Part shown: positions 1-8,618 of the stretch, piece by piece
Numbering within the stretch: the stretch's first letter is position 1
Layout: the number at the start of each line of letters is the position of its first letter
Assembly: GCF_022179325.1 (NCBI RefSeq)
Contig: NZ_BPQQ01000037.1
Span: forward strand, 1-64,000
Reading direction: 5' to 3'
DNA length: 64,000 nt
DNA from: Methylobacterium isbiliense
GTDB taxonomy: Bacteria > Pseudomonadota > Alphaproteobacteria > Rhizobiales > Beijerinckiaceae
Notes under the pieces: model-generated
Databases searched by the model: none
Told to the model about the DNA's origin: nothing
The model's input: the letters and a program-made list of their open reading frames with translations, nothing else
Made by a program: the position numbers and the translations under genes

Positions 1-40
1 GGTCTCGCGCGGCGGACACGTGTGCGGGGGAGAGCCCGGG

Positions 41-655
41 TCAGTGCCCGGTGGCGTCGCCCCGGCGGCTCGCCTCGTAGAGGAACCACGTGCGCTCCTC
101 GGCTTGGTCGATCCACTCTTCGAGCATGCTCGCGGTGGCGACGTCGTTGTGCTCGTCGCAGAGGTCGTGCAGCTCGCGCATGTGGGTCGTGGTGACCTTG
201 TTGTCGTCGCGCAGCTCGGCGAGCATGTCGAGCGGATCGACGTAGTCGGCGTTGTTGTCGACGATGCGCGCCTTCTGGGCCGCCTGGCCCAGCGAGCGCA
301 GCGTGGTGCCGCCGATCTTGCGGGCGCGCTCGGCCACGTCGTCGGTGACCGCCAGGATCTGGGCCGCCTGCTCGTCGAGCAGCAGGTGATAGTCGCGGAA
401 ATGCGGGCCGCTGATGTGCCAGTGGAAGTTCTTGGTCTTGAGGTAGAGGGCCAGGAAGTCCGAGAGCAGCACCGTCAGCCCCTCGGAGATCTCCTTCGAG
501 GCCTCGGGGGACAGGTCGGACGGCGTGTTCAGACGCTCCGCCGGCACGCGCACGCGGGCATCCGCGGCGGCGACCTTGGGCTGCGCGGCCTCGGACTGCG
601 CGGCGCGACCGCGCGATGTCCGGACCGCCGGGGCGGCCTTGGTGGAACGGGCCAT
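41..655 (-). CDS. dps: Dps-family DNA-binding ferritin-like protein
   Basis: Member of the Dps (DNA protection during starvation) mini-ferritin family, which oxidises and stores iron and coats DNA in the cytoplasm under stress. The 204-residue product has a ferritin-like core from about residue 50, with the dinuclear ferroxidase signature around residues 76-98 (NFHWHISGP followed by HLLLDEQ). Later come the helices that carry EWIDQAEERTWFL. The first 45 residues are an Ala/Arg/Lys-rich tail, typical of Dps proteins that bind DNA through a basic N-terminus. The ATG at 655 precedes this tail and no better internal start is seen. The next gene on the strand ends about 110 bp upstream, so dps probably has its own promoter. 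Confidence 0.95.
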   Translation of the reverse strand: MARSTKAAPAVRTSRGRAAQSEAAQPKVAAADARVRVPAERLNTPSDLSPEASKEISEGLTVLLSDFLALYLKTKNFHWHISGPHFRDYHLLLDEQAAQILAVTDDVAERARKIGGTTLRSLGQAAQKARIVDNNADYVDPLDMLAELRDDNKVTTTHMRELHDLCDEHNDVATASMLEEWIDQAEERTWFLYEASRRGDATGH

Positions 656-764
656 GAAGTATCTCCGGATCGTCGGGCGCCTCGCACGGCGCGCCGTTCG
701 CTCGGAAAGTCGAGCGAGGCCGGATTGTTCCCGTCACGGTCTCGTCAGGGTTTGCCTTGCGGCA

Positions 765-2420
765 TCAGGTCCGGGGGGACGCCTCCGGCCGCAGGACCCG
801 TTCCGGCTTCGGCGCGCTCGCCGGCGGGGCCGGTTTCGCCTCCGCTACAGGCGGCTTGATGTCCGCCGGCCTGCTGTCCTTCGCCGCCTTCCCCACCAGC
901 GCCGATGCGCCGGCGGCCGCAGCGGGCTTCACCGCCGGGGCGGGGGCGCGCGGGCCGATCGAGGCGGTGGTCGGCACGTCGGGGCTAGCCTTGGCGGGGG
1001 CTTCCGCGTCGAGCCCGTAGACGTCGTCGCGGAAATGCGCCCGCCCGTCCGGCGTGGCGTAGCCCGTCAGGTACACGAAGGCCACGGGAACCGGCTTCAC
1101 GAGCTTGATGTCGCGCCGCTCGCCCGTGGCGATGCCGGTCTCGATCTCGATCGGCCCCCAGACCGTGCCGGGACCGCCGGGGCCGGGCGTGCCTTCGAGG
1201 AGCCACGCCACCAGCCCCTTCACCTCGGCGACCCGCACGCAGCCGGACGAATGGAACCGGGCGGTGCGGGAAAACAGCCCCTTGGAGGGCGTGTCGTGCA
1301 TGTAGACCGCGTGGCGGTTCGGCATGTCGATGCGCACTTGGCCGAGCGAGTTGTCGAAGCCCGGGTCCTGGCGCAGCGTGTAGTTGACCGCCTTCTCGGT
1401 CGACCAGTCGATCGCGGTCGGCTGCACCTCGTTGCCCTGCCCGTCGAGCATGCGGATGTGCATCTTGGCGAGGTAGCCCGGATCCTTGCGCATGTGCGGG
1501 ATGATGTCCTTCTTGATCAGGGACACCGGCACGGTCCAGGTCGGGTTGAAGTTGACGTTGGTGATCCGCGTCTCGACCGCGGGCGAGGCGCGGTCGGGCT
1601 TGCCCACCACGGCGACGTAGCGGCGCGCCACCGCGCCGCGCTCCACCGCCTCCACGGTGGCGGAGGGGATGTTGGCCACCACGTAGCGCTCGCCGAAGGC
1701 GAAGCGCGAGCCCATCAGCCGCGCCGCCGAGGCCGCGAGCTGGCGCTGGCGGGTGGCGGCCGGCACGTTGAGCGCCTTGACGGTCATCGGGCCGAGGAGG
1801 CCGGTATCGGGCAGGCCGTGCCGCACCTGATAGCGCCTGAGCGCCGCGACCAGCGCCTCGTCCATCTGATCGGAAGCCGGGGCGTCGGGGCCGAGATCCT
1901 CGGTCAGGGTCAGGTGGCGGCGCAGGACCGGCACGGCGGGGTGCCGCTCGCCGGGCTTGAGCGAGAGGGTTGCCGGCACGCCCGGCCAGCCGCCCGCCTG
2001 CACGATCGCCTGGTAGCGGTCGGCCATGCGCAAGGTGTCGAGGAAGGTCGAGGGCGCGAGCGTCGGCGTCGGATCCTGCGAGATCCGCGCCAGCACCACT
2101 GGCGGCAGCTCGCGCGAGACGCGCTTGGCCGGGGACGGCTCGGCGGGCTCCGCCGTGGGCGGAGCCGGCGGTGTAGGGGTGGGTTTGCCCGGTTCCGTCT
2201 TTACCGGTTCCGTCTTGCCCGGTTCCGTCTTGGCTTGCTCGGGCTTGGCGGGTTCGGTCGGGCGCGGTGCGTCCGCGGGAGCGGCGGCTGCCGATACCGG
2301 GGCCTGAGGCACCGGCACCGTCTCGGCGGACGCCGCCGCCGTGAGCAGCCACAGCGCCACCGCCGCGGAGAGAGCCGGCGCGCGGGGGCCGGACGGGAAG
2401 GCAACCTGACGCAGCACCAT
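765..2420 (-). CDS. L,D-transpeptidase, YcbB-like, with peptidoglycan-binding domain
   Basis: Periplasmic enzyme expected to form 3-3 (L,D) cross-links in peptidoglycan. The ATG at 2420 is chosen because it is followed by a signal peptide (VALWLLTAAASAET); an in-frame start 84 bp upstream would bury it. Next come a Pro/Lys/Thr-rich linker with tandem KTEPGKTEPV-type units, a peptidoglycan_binding_1-like segment at about residues 160-235 (LRRYQVRHGLPDTGLLGP), and a YkuD catalytic domain. The catalytic motif is HSSGCVRV with the nucleophilic Cys, preceded by YMHDTP. The order (scaffold, PG-binding, YkuD) resembles E. coli LdtD/YcbB. A C-terminal extension of about 120 residues after the catalytic motif is Ala/Pro-rich. 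Substrate specificity is inferred from the family. Confidence 0.9.
   Translation of the reverse strand: MVLRQVAFPSGPRAPALSAAVALWLLTAAASAETVPVPQAPVSAAAAPADAPRPTEPAKPEQAKTEPGKTEPVKTEPGKPTPTPPAPPTAEPAEPSPAKRVSRELPPVVLARISQDPTPTLAPSTFLDTLRMADRYQAIVQAGGWPGVPATLSLKPGERHPAVPVLRRHLTLTEDLGPDAPASDQMDEALVAALRRYQVRHGLPDTGLLGPMTVKALNVPAATRQRQLAASAARLMGSRFAFGERYVVANIPSATVEAVERGAVARRYVAVVGKPDRASPAVETRITNVNFNPTWTVPVSLIKKDIIPHMRKDPGYLAKMHIRMLDGQGNEVQPTAIDWSTEKAVNYTLRQDPGFDNSLGQVRIDMPNRHAVYMHDTPSKGLFSRTARFHSSGCVRVAEVKGLVAWLLEGTPGPGGPGTVWGPIEIETGIATGERRDIKLVKPVPVAFVYLTGYATPDGRAHFRDDVYGLDAEAPAKASPDVPTTASIGPRAPAPAVKPAAAAGASALVGKAAKDSRPADIKPPVAEAKPAPPASAPKPERVLRPEASPRT
2186..2235. repeat. 15-bp tandem repeat inside the L,D-transpeptidase gene
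   Basis: About three imperfect copies of a 15-bp unit containing GGTTCCGTCTT. They encode the KTEPG/KTEPV pentapeptide repeats of the periplasmic linker. The unit length is a multiple of three, so copy-number change would keep the frame. Confidence 0.7.
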
Positions 2421-2615
2421 CGCCGGCCTCACGAACGAACGAGGCCGGAGGATCGCCCGGTTAGGGTTACGGAAGTGCTGACGCGCCGGCGCAAACAGCC
2501 CCACAGCCGAGCTCGTCCTCGGATGCTCAACCCTGGATTTGCTGACATCGACGCCGGTTGCAAGTACAGTCGGTTACCTTGCTGTGTCTGCCGGTAGTAA
2601 TTTCAGCTGGTAAGT

Positions 2616-3122
2616 ATGAAAGCAGGTCCGTTCCGGATAGAGAAAGCGGCTACCGGCGTGGCAAAGGGTGGGCGCAGAGCCAGATATCTCGCCCGTGTCA
2701 AAAAGCCGGCTGCGACGGTTGCGGCAGACACTTCAACCCCAAATGCCCTAAGTGATTACATGGATCGTCTGATCAGGCTCATACCGGGCGAGGCGCTCGG
2801 GGTCTATCTCACGATTCGAGGCTTCTGGCTTGGACCAGAAACAACTGCTACTGGCGGACAGCCTGCAGACAATTTCGTCGACTACCTGCCCGCGATCGGC
2901 ATTCTCCTGCTTCTGGTCTCGCGTATTCTGGGAACCCGGAACGCGACCGGATCCTTCGCATCCGTGCAGTGGGGCGGCACCTTGCTGGCTGTGATCGCCT
3001 TCATCCTGTGGGTTCTCGCCATGGGGCATCGACCGTTCGGCTGGGAACTGGATGGACGCATCACTTCGACTCTAGTCGACGTTTTCTCATTTATGGTCCC
3101 GTATGTCTACAAAGGTGAGTAG
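2616..3122 (+). CDS. hypothetical membrane protein, low G+C
   Basis: Family not recognised. The 168-residue product has a basic N-terminus (about residues 1-33, many Lys/Arg) and a short region reading SDYMDRLIRLIPGEALGVYLTI. It then has a hydrophobic helix at about 90-108 (LPAIGILLLLVSRIL), another at about 120-140 (LLAVIAFILWVLAMG) and a third possible one near the C-terminus. It is visibly richer in A+T than every neighbour, as are its flanks. The ATG at 2616 has only a weak ribosome-binding site. It may be a recent acquisition. The PGEALGVYL region is reminiscent of small conserved bacterial membrane proteins of unknown function, but no role can be assigned. Confidence 0.65.
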   Translation: MKAGPFRIEKAATGVAKGGRRARYLARVKKPAATVAADTSTPNALSDYMDRLIRLIPGEALGVYLTIRGFWLGPETTATGGQPADNFVDYLPAIGILLLLVSRILGTRNATGSFASVQWGGTLLAVIAFILWVLAMGHRPFGWELDGRITSTLVDVFSFMVPYVYKGE

Positions 3123-3206
3123 CAGACATCGTTCTGTGGCCAGCAGAATTATGCACAAAAAATTTTATACAAAGGACGTTCTGACATTTTATGATTATCG
3201 CGGGTA

Positions 3207-3233
3207 CCTCAAATCCCTGAGGCGTCCATTTTT
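3207..3233 (+). terminator. possible weak intrinsic terminator
   Basis: CCTCA/TGAGG 5-bp stem with a 6-nt loop, followed by a short T run (CCATTTTT). It sits about 85 bp downstream of the low-G+C membrane protein gene. The stem is short, so the call is tentative. Confidence 0.3.
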
Positions 3234-3260
3234 GCGATGCTGTCGTGACGGAGGCGCGGT

Positions 3261-3488
3261 GTGGCAAAGACGATGACGGCGACCGCCGGCAAGCGCGAGG
3301 CGCGGAGCGGGCTGCGCGGGATCCACGGCGTCGACAGCATCGGCATCGCCTGGGACAGCCAGGGTCACCCGGTGGTCCGGGTGGATCTCTCCCCCGAGGC
3401 GGACAGGGCGGCGGTCGAGCGGTGCCTGTCCGCGGCGGAGGTGCCCTACCTGCTGCGCACGGTCAAAGGGACCGTGACGGCGCTGTGA
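3261..3488 (+). CDS. hypothetical small protein
   Basis: A 75-residue protein with a GTG start preceded at 3248-3255 by a good ribosome-binding site (ACGGAGGC). Residues 20-75 read as a compact alpha/beta fold (IDSIGIAWD-like strand, VVRVDLSPEADRAAVERCL, then PYLLRTVKGTVTAL). The pattern resembles small metal- or ligand-binding domains, but the family is not recognised and no transmembrane segment is present. It stands alone, convergent with the acyl-CoA dehydrogenase gene that ends 6 bp away. Confidence 0.6.
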   Translation: MAKTMTATAGKREARSGLRGIHGVDSIGIAWDSQGHPVVRVDLSPEADRAAVERCLSAAEVPYLLRTVKGTVTAL

Positions 3489-3494
3489 GGCGCC

Positions 3495-4703
3495 TCACGG
3501 CGCCACCGGCCACGCGAAGAAGCCCCGCCCCTCGCTCTCCAGGTGACGGTTGAGCACCATGCGGTGCACCTCGTCGGCCCCGTCCACGAGGCGGGCCTGC
3601 CGCGCGTAGCGGTAGATCCATTCCAGCACCGTGTCCTTGGAATAGCCCCGCGCGCCGTTGATCTGGATGCCGATGTCGGCCGCCCGGTGGAGCAGGTTGG
3701 CCACGTGGACCTTCGCCATCGAGACCTCCTTGCGGGCGAAGCGGCCCTGGTCGAGCTCCCAGGCCGCCCGCATGACGAGAAGGCGTCCGATCTCGATGTC
3801 CATCGCGAGGCCGCCCAGCATCAGCTGCACGCTCTCGCGGTCGGCCAGCCGCACGCCGAAGCCCTTGCGCTCGGCCGCGTAGCCCTGCGCGATCTCGACG
3901 CAGCGCATCGCCAGCCCGAGCCAGCGCATGCAGTGCGTGAGGCGCGCCGGCCCGAGGCGCACCTGCGTCACCTTCAGGCCCTTGCCCTCGCCCGCCAGCA
4001 CGTCCTCGGGCGCGATCTCCAGCCCGTCGAAGATCAGCTCGCAATGGCCGCCATGCTCCTCCGGCCCCATGATCGGGATGCGCCGGGCGATGTGCCAGCC
4101 CGGCTGGTCGCGGTGGTACAGGAAGGCGGTGAGGCCGGTGCGCGGATCGTCCGAGGTGCGGGCGATCAGGATGAAGTGCGCGGCGTCCTCCGCCCCGGTG
4201 ATGAACCACTTGCGGCCGAAGATGCGGTAGCGCCCGTCCGGCCCGCGCTCGGCGCGGGTCTCGATCATCGAGGGGTCGGAACCGCCGCCGGGATGCGGCT
4301 CGGTCATGGCGAAGGCCGAGCGCACGGCCCCCGACACGATCGGGTCGAGCCAGCGCCGCTTCTGCTCCGGCGTGCCGAGCGCCTCCAGCACCATCATGTT
4401 GCCGTCGTCCGGCGCCGCCGAGTTGAACACGACGGGGCCGAAGATCGAGCGGTTCATCTCGGTGTAGCAGGCCGCCATGCCGACCTTGCCGAGGCCCTGG
4501 CCGCCGGTCTCGGGCTTGAGCTGGAGGCACCACAGGCCCGCCGCCTTCGCCTTCGCGCGCAGGGCGTCGAGGACGTCGAGCCGGATGTTCTCGTGCGGAT
4601 CGAACGTCGCCCGGTCCGCCTCGACCGGCAGGATCTCGTCGGCCACGAACGCGGCGATGCGGGCGCGGTAATCCTCGACCGTCGGGGAGAGCGTGAAGTC
4701 CAT
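3495..4703 (-). CDS. acyl-CoA dehydrogenase (ACAD10/11-like)
   Basis: FAD-dependent acyl-CoA dehydrogenase that introduces a trans-2 double bond into an acyl-CoA. The 402-residue product shows the ACAD layout: N-terminal helical domain, central beta domain with FAMTEPHPGGGSDPS and KWFITGAEDAAHFILIARTS, and C-terminal helical domain with GARGYSKDTVLEWIYRYAR. The C-terminal GYSKDTVLEWIYRYARQARLVDG segment and the VDGADEVHRMVL tail match the ACAD10/11 branch. The start at 4703 (MDFTLSPTVEDY) fits the family. A longer in-frame extension upstream is Arg/Pro-rich and not ACAD-like. Its natural substrate cannot be read from the sequence. Confidence 0.92.
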   Translation of the reverse strand: MDFTLSPTVEDYRARIAAFVADEILPVEADRATFDPHENIRLDVLDALRAKAKAAGLWCLQLKPETGGQGLGKVGMAACYTEMNRSIFGPVVFNSAAPDDGNMMVLEALGTPEQKRRWLDPIVSGAVRSAFAMTEPHPGGGSDPSMIETRAERGPDGRYRIFGRKWFITGAEDAAHFILIARTSDDPRTGLTAFLYHRDQPGWHIARRIPIMGPEEHGGHCELIFDGLEIAPEDVLAGEGKGLKVTQVRLGPARLTHCMRWLGLAMRCVEIAQGYAAERKGFGVRLADRESVQLMLGGLAMDIEIGRLLVMRAAWELDQGRFARKEVSMAKVHVANLLHRAADIGIQINGARGYSKDTVLEWIYRYARQARLVDGADEVHRMVLNRHLESEGRGFFAWPVAP

Positions 4704-4963
4704 GGCGGGGCCTCGGGTTCGGGGCTGATCGTGGCGTGCGGGCGCGGGGACCCGTCGCCGCCGTCTTCGCCCGCGCGGCGGTGATCCGCGCGGATCCGGC
4801 ATTCTGCGGCGGCGTTTCACCCAGGTGATGGCCGCGCCGCCGGGAGGCGCTAGGTTGAGCGCCAGGAGCGAGGCTCCGGCCGGCGCTTCTGGCCTGTCCT
4901 GCCATCCGGCAGCACCCGCCAGAAGACCCGGCCCCCCGCCCGCTCACGGGGTCGGGTGCCCGC

Positions 4964-5983
4964 TCAGGAGATCGGGCCGGTGTGCTTCTCCAGCAGCGCC
5001 CAGGCGTCGTCCCCGAACTTGCCCTTCCACTCCTTGTAGAACCCGGCCGATTGCAGCTTGGCCTGGAACGCCTTGGGATCGACGTTGTGGAAGGTCAGGC
5101 CGCGGGCGGCGAGGTCCTTCTCGGTCGAGATGTTGCGCTTGAGCGTCTCCTCGCGCTGGGCGACCGCCTGGGTGTTGAAGTGCTTGGCGATCACGGTGCG
5201 CACGTCGTCCGGCAGGCCGCGCCAGATCTTGCCGTTGGCGAGCAGCCAGAAGCCGTCCCACATGTGGTTGGTCTTCGAGAGGTGCTTCTGCACCTCGTAG
5301 AGCTTGGCCGCGTCGATCAGCGCGAGCGGATTCTCCTGGCCCTCGGCGATCTTGGTCTGCAGGGCCGAGTACACCTCCGCGAAGTTGATGGTCATCGGGG
5401 CGGCGTCGAAGGCCTTGAACATCGACGTCCACATCGGGCTCGGCGGAACCCGGATCTTGAAACCCTTGAAGTCGTCGGGCGTGAGGATCGGCCGGGTTGA
5501 GGAGGTGGTCTGGCGGAAGCCGTTCTCCCAGATCCTGTCGAAGGCGAACAGGCCGGCCTTGCTGATCTTGTCGCGCACATGCGCGCCGAGTTCGCCGTCG
5601 ATCGCCGGCCAGAGCTTGTCGTAGGACGACCACGCGAAGCCGACGCCGCTGATCGCCGCGGCCGGCACCAGGGTCGCGAGGATCAGGGGCGAGAGCGTGA
5701 AGAACTCCAGCGCACCCGAGCGCAGCTGGCTCAGCATGTCGGTGTCGCCGCCGAGCTGGTTGTTCGGGAAGACCTTGATGTCGACCTTGCCGCCGGTCTC
5801 CTGGCGGACCCCGTCCGCCGCCTTGATCATGTAGATCGTCAGCGGGTGGGTGACCGGGCTGTTGTTGGCGACCTTGAGGTCGAACTCCGCCCCATGCGCG
5901 GCGGTGATGCGCAGCACGGCGGGCGCCGCCACGGCGCCGGCGAGGGACATTTGCAGCGCACGGCGGCGCGAGATCGGGGTCAT
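4964..5983 (-). CDS. TRAP transporter substrate-binding protein, DctP family
   Basis: Periplasmic solute receptor for a tripartite ATP-independent transporter. The 339-residue product begins with a twin-arginine-type signal (SRRRALQMSLAGAVAAPAVL), then ADGVRQETGGKVDIKVFPNNQLGGD and the long helix region typical of DctP, including GFKIRVPPSPMWTSMFKAF with the conserved ligand-carboxylate Arg. The start at 5983 is used because it sits directly before the signal peptide. No DctQ or DctM membrane subunit lies on either side, so it must work with a transporter encoded elsewhere or be a stand-alone receptor. The substrate, usually an organic acid, is unknown. Confidence 0.9.
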   Translation of the reverse strand: MTPISRRRALQMSLAGAVAAPAVLRITAAHGAEFDLKVANNSPVTHPLTIYMIKAADGVRQETGGKVDIKVFPNNQLGGDTDMLSQLRSGALEFFTLSPLILATLVPAAAISGVGFAWSSYDKLWPAIDGELGAHVRDKISKAGLFAFDRIWENGFRQTTSSTRPILTPDDFKGFKIRVPPSPMWTSMFKAFDAAPMTINFAEVYSALQTKIAEGQENPLALIDAAKLYEVQKHLSKTNHMWDGFWLLANGKIWRGLPDDVRTVIAKHFNTQAVAQREETLKRNISTEKDLAARGLTFHNVDPKAFQAKLQSAGFYKEWKGKFGDDAWALLEKHTGPIS

Positions 5984-6201
5984 GGCGTCCTCCTGAGGGC
6001 CTGCGGCGCGGGCCGCATTGTTGGGCGGACGCATCGCCTGCGGCGCGGGTCCGGCGCCGCGCTTAAAGCACGTTTCGGCCTATCCGACACCGGGAGAAAT
6101 CGCGCGGCTGGAACCCTTTGGAGCGACCGAGCGGCGGGAACACGCGGACCGGCGGGGGCGATGACCGCGCGGGGGCAGGCCCGCTCCCGTCGGAGCCCCG
6201 C

Positions 6202-6576
6202 ATGATCGGCACCCGCACCCACGCCGCCCTCGACTACGCGGTACCCGCCGCCGTGCTGGCCCTCGCGGCCGCGCCGGGGCGCGGCCGGGGCGCCCGCGCG
6301 ACGATGACCGGCGTCTCGGCCTGGAACTGCGCCTATTCCGTGGTGACGGCCTACGAGGGCGGGCTCGTGCCGGTGATCGGCCTGCGCACCCACCTCGCCT
6401 GCGACACGGCGGGCGCCCTCGGGTTCCTGGCCGCCGCGGCGCTGATGCGGCGCGCGCGGCCCGGCGACCGGCTGCTCCTCGGCCTGATCGGGGCCGCGCA
6501 GCTCCTCGTGGTCGGTCTGAGCGACGACCGTGCGGGCCGCGATGCGGCAAGGTCCGCACCAGCAAGCCGTGGTTGA
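6202..6576 (+). CDS. small predicted membrane protein
   Basis: A 124-residue protein with three or four hydrophobic segments (AVPAAVLALAAA, GALGFLAAAALM, LLLGLIGAAQLLVVGL) and a conserved-looking RTHAALDY start followed by GVSAWNCAYSVVTAYEGGLVPVIGLRTHL. It resembles small SPW-like integral membrane proteins, but the match is not firm and no function is claimed. ATG at 6202. The next gene starts 58 bp after its stop on the same strand. Confidence 0.6.
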   Translation: MIGTRTHAALDYAVPAAVLALAAAPGRGRGARATMTGVSAWNCAYSVVTAYEGGLVPVIGLRTHLACDTAGALGFLAAAALMRRARPGDRLLLGLIGAAQLLVVGLSDDRAGRDAARSAPASRG

Positions 6577-6634
6577 ACGAGCGCGGGTGCGCCCCTCGAT
6601 TGCGGGCGTGCCCCACACCGGGACACGGCGGGCC

Positions 6635-7096
6635 ATGCGCAGAACCATCCGCACCACATTCCTCGCGCCAGGACTTTTCGCGCCAGCCGGGCTCGCCGCG
6701 CTGGCCCTTCTCGCCGCCGCGGCCGCGGCCCAGGCCGCGTCCTTCGAGTTCGTGCCGGCCCCGCAGGCCGACCTCAACCGGGTCTACCGAGTCGACCGGG
6801 CAACCGGTGAGGTCACCTCCTGCCAGTACGGCCTGCAGGAGGGCACGATCGGGAGCACGCTCTGCTTCGGTCCCGGAGAGGGCGCCGGACCGCAGGCCCC
6901 GTCCGAATACGGCCTCGTCGCCTCCCGCCACCTGCGCGAGGCGGGGGTCTTCCGCGTCAACCACCGCACCGGCGCGATGAGCATCTGCTACGTGCTCGAC
7001 GAGGCGGTGGTCTGCACGCCACAGGCGAGCGCCGGGGCCACGGCGACCGCGCGGCCGGGCGCGAACGTCGCGACCGCCCAGCCGCCGCGCCCCTGA
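6635..7096 (+). CDS. secreted hypothetical protein
   Basis: A 153-residue protein with a signal peptide ([23 protein letters not shown]) and a mature part holding two similar units: FNRVYRVDR-like with [11 protein letters not shown], and [17 protein letters not shown]. Each places a Cys after a T/S-G-x-(V/M)-(T/S) turn, so it is a short internal repeat. An Ala/Thr-rich tail follows. Family not recognised; a periplasmic location is expected. The start at 6635 is the ATG immediately before the basic N-region of the signal peptide. Confidence 0.6.
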   Translation: MRRTIRTTFLAPGLFAPAGLAALALLAAAAAAQAASFEFVPAPQADLNRVYRVDRATGEVTSCQYGLQEGTIGSTLCFGPGEGAGPQAPSEYGLVASRHLREAGVFRVNHRTGAMSICYVLDEAVVCTPQASAGATATARPGANVATAQPPRP

Positions 7097-7227
7097 CGCT
7101 TCCACGCGGCGGTGCCGGCGTGCTAGGGCCGGCGCTGCGCCGCCCGACGGCGCATCCCGGTCCCCGAGAGACAGTCGACCGCCATGCTGGCCGCCATTCC
7201 GTCCTCCCGCACCGCCGGAGTCCCGGC

Positions 7228-7938
7228 GTGAGCGCCGCCGCCCTCAAGCGCGCCGCCGCCGCCCGCGCGGTGGACCTCGTTCAGGACGGCATGCGGCTCG
7301 GCCTCGGCACCGGCTCGACCGCCGCGATCTTCGTCGAACTCCTCGGCGCGCGGGTGCGCGACGGGCTCTCGGTCGTGGGCGTGCCGACCTCCGAGGCGAC
7401 GCACCGTGCGGCCGAGGCCGCCGGCATCGCGCTCACCACCCTCGACGAGACCCCGGAACTCGACCTCACGGTGGACGGCGCCGACGAGATCGACGGGCAG
7501 TTGCGGCTCATCAAGGGCGGGGGCGGCGCGCTCCTGCGCGAGAAGATCGTGGCGGCGGCGAGCCGGCGCATGGTGGTGATCGCGGACGGCACCAAGCAGG
7601 TCGCCACGCTCGGGCGCTTCCCCCTGCCGGTCGAGGTGGTGCCCTTCGGCCTCGGCGCCACCCGCCGGGCGGTGGCGCAGGCGCTGGCGCGGGCCGGCTG
7701 CCCGGGCGAGATCACCCTGCGGACCGGCCCGGACGGGGCGGCCTTCCTCACGGATGGCGGCCACCTGATCCTCGACGCCCATCCCGGCCGCATCCCCGAT
7801 CCGGAGGCGCTGGCCGCCGCCCTCGCGGCCCTGCCAGGCGTGGTCGAGCACGGCCTCTTCCTCGGTCTCTGCACCGGCGCGATCCTGGCCGCGGACGAGT
7901 CCGCGGGCGCGCGCCTCGTCACCCTCGGGACGGTCTGA
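7228..7938 (+). CDS. rpiA: ribose-5-phosphate isomerase A
   Basis: Interconverts ribose 5-phosphate and ribulose 5-phosphate in the pentose phosphate pathway (cytoplasm). The 236-residue product carries the RpiA motifs GLGTGSTA (phosphate binding), DGADEID with catalytic Asp residues, and [11 protein letters not shown] with the catalytic Lys/Glu region. The GTG at 7228 ([18 protein letters not shown]) gives the standard family length. An upstream in-frame start would add about 36 residues unlike RpiA. A GC-rich hairpin follows the stop. Confidence 0.95.
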   Translation: MSAAALKRAAAARAVDLVQDGMRLGLGTGSTAAIFVELLGARVRDGLSVVGVPTSEATHRAAEAAGIALTTLDETPELDLTVDGADEIDGQLRLIKGGGGALLREKIVAAASRRMVVIADGTKQVATLGRFPLPVEVVPFGLGATRRAVAQALARAGCPGEITLRTGPDGAAFLTDGGHLILDAHPGRIPDPEALAAALAALPGVVEHGLFLGLCTGAILAADESAGARLVTLGTV

Positions 7939-7960
7939 GCATCGGACCGGACTCCCGGCG

Positions 7961-7982
7961 CCCCGCGCGGGATCCCGCGGGG
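7961..7982 (+). terminator. GC-rich hairpin downstream of rpiA
   Basis: CCCCGCG/CGCGGGG arms (7 bp) with an 8-nt loop, 23 bp after the rpiA stop. No T tract follows, so intrinsic termination is uncertain. Confidence 0.35.
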
Positions 7983-8047
7983 CCTCCTCGCCCGCGCCGC
8001 ATTCGCCCCCGAGACCGGCGCCGCCCATCCTGCTTCGGAGCCTGACC

Positions 8048-8614
8048 ATGTCCTCGCGTCGTTCCCAGCCGCTCCTCGCGGGGCTCCTGACCGCAGCCGC
8101 CGTCGCGGCGACCGCCTGTCCCGCGGCGGCCCAGACCAAGCCCGCAGCGCCTGCCCAGACCCCGGCCGCGCCGAATGCGCCGGCCGCCGCCGCGATCTCG
8201 CCGTCACACCTCGCGCTCGCCAAGGAGGTGATGCTCAATTCCGGCATCAGCCGCTCCTTCGATTCGATCATCCCGGTCTTCGGCGACCAGATCAAACAGG
8301 CGGCCGTGACGCGCCCCGACCTGACGAAGGACCTCGACGACGTGCTGCTGAAGCTCGGCCCCGAGATGGAGCTGCAGAAGCAGCGGATGATCGAGACCGC
8401 GTCGCGCATCTACGCGCAGCGTCTGTCCGAGGCGGAGCTGCGCGACATCGCCGCCTTCTTCCGCTCGCCCTCGGGCAAGCGCTACGTCGAGACCCAGCCC
8501 CTGGTCCTCGACGAGATGGTGCAGGCCATGCAGACCTGGACCCAGGAGGTCTCGGAATACATCATGGTCCGGGTGCGGGCCGAGATGGGCAAGCGCGGCC
8601 ACCAGATGCAGTAG
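8048..8614 (+). CDS. DUF2059 domain-containing exported protein
   Basis: A 188-residue periplasmic protein with a signal peptide cleaved near ACPAAAQT, an Ala/Pro-rich spacer to about residue 50, and a helical DUF2059-type domain. The domain ends in the characteristic LSEAELRDIAAFFRSPSGKRYVE and repeated QPLVLDEMVQAMQ helices. The molecular role of DUF2059 proteins is not established. The next gene begins 4 bp after the stop, so the two are probably co-transcribed. Confidence 0.85.
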   Translation: MSSRRSQPLLAGLLTAAAVAATACPAAAQTKPAAPAQTPAAPNAPAAAAISPSHLALAKEVMLNSGISRSFDSIIPVFGDQIKQAAVTRPDLTKDLDDVLLKLGPEMELQKQRMIETASRIYAQRLSEAELRDIAAFFRSPSGKRYVETQPLVLDEMVQAMQTWTQEVSEYIMVRVRAEMGKRGHQMQ

Positions 8615-8618
8615 GGCC

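Noticed and set aside
525-2597. 690-codon plus-strand open frame
   Set aside because: It runs antisense to dps and the L,D-transpeptidase, is extremely Arg/Gly/His-rich and has no domain; this is the usual shadow in high-G+C DNA.
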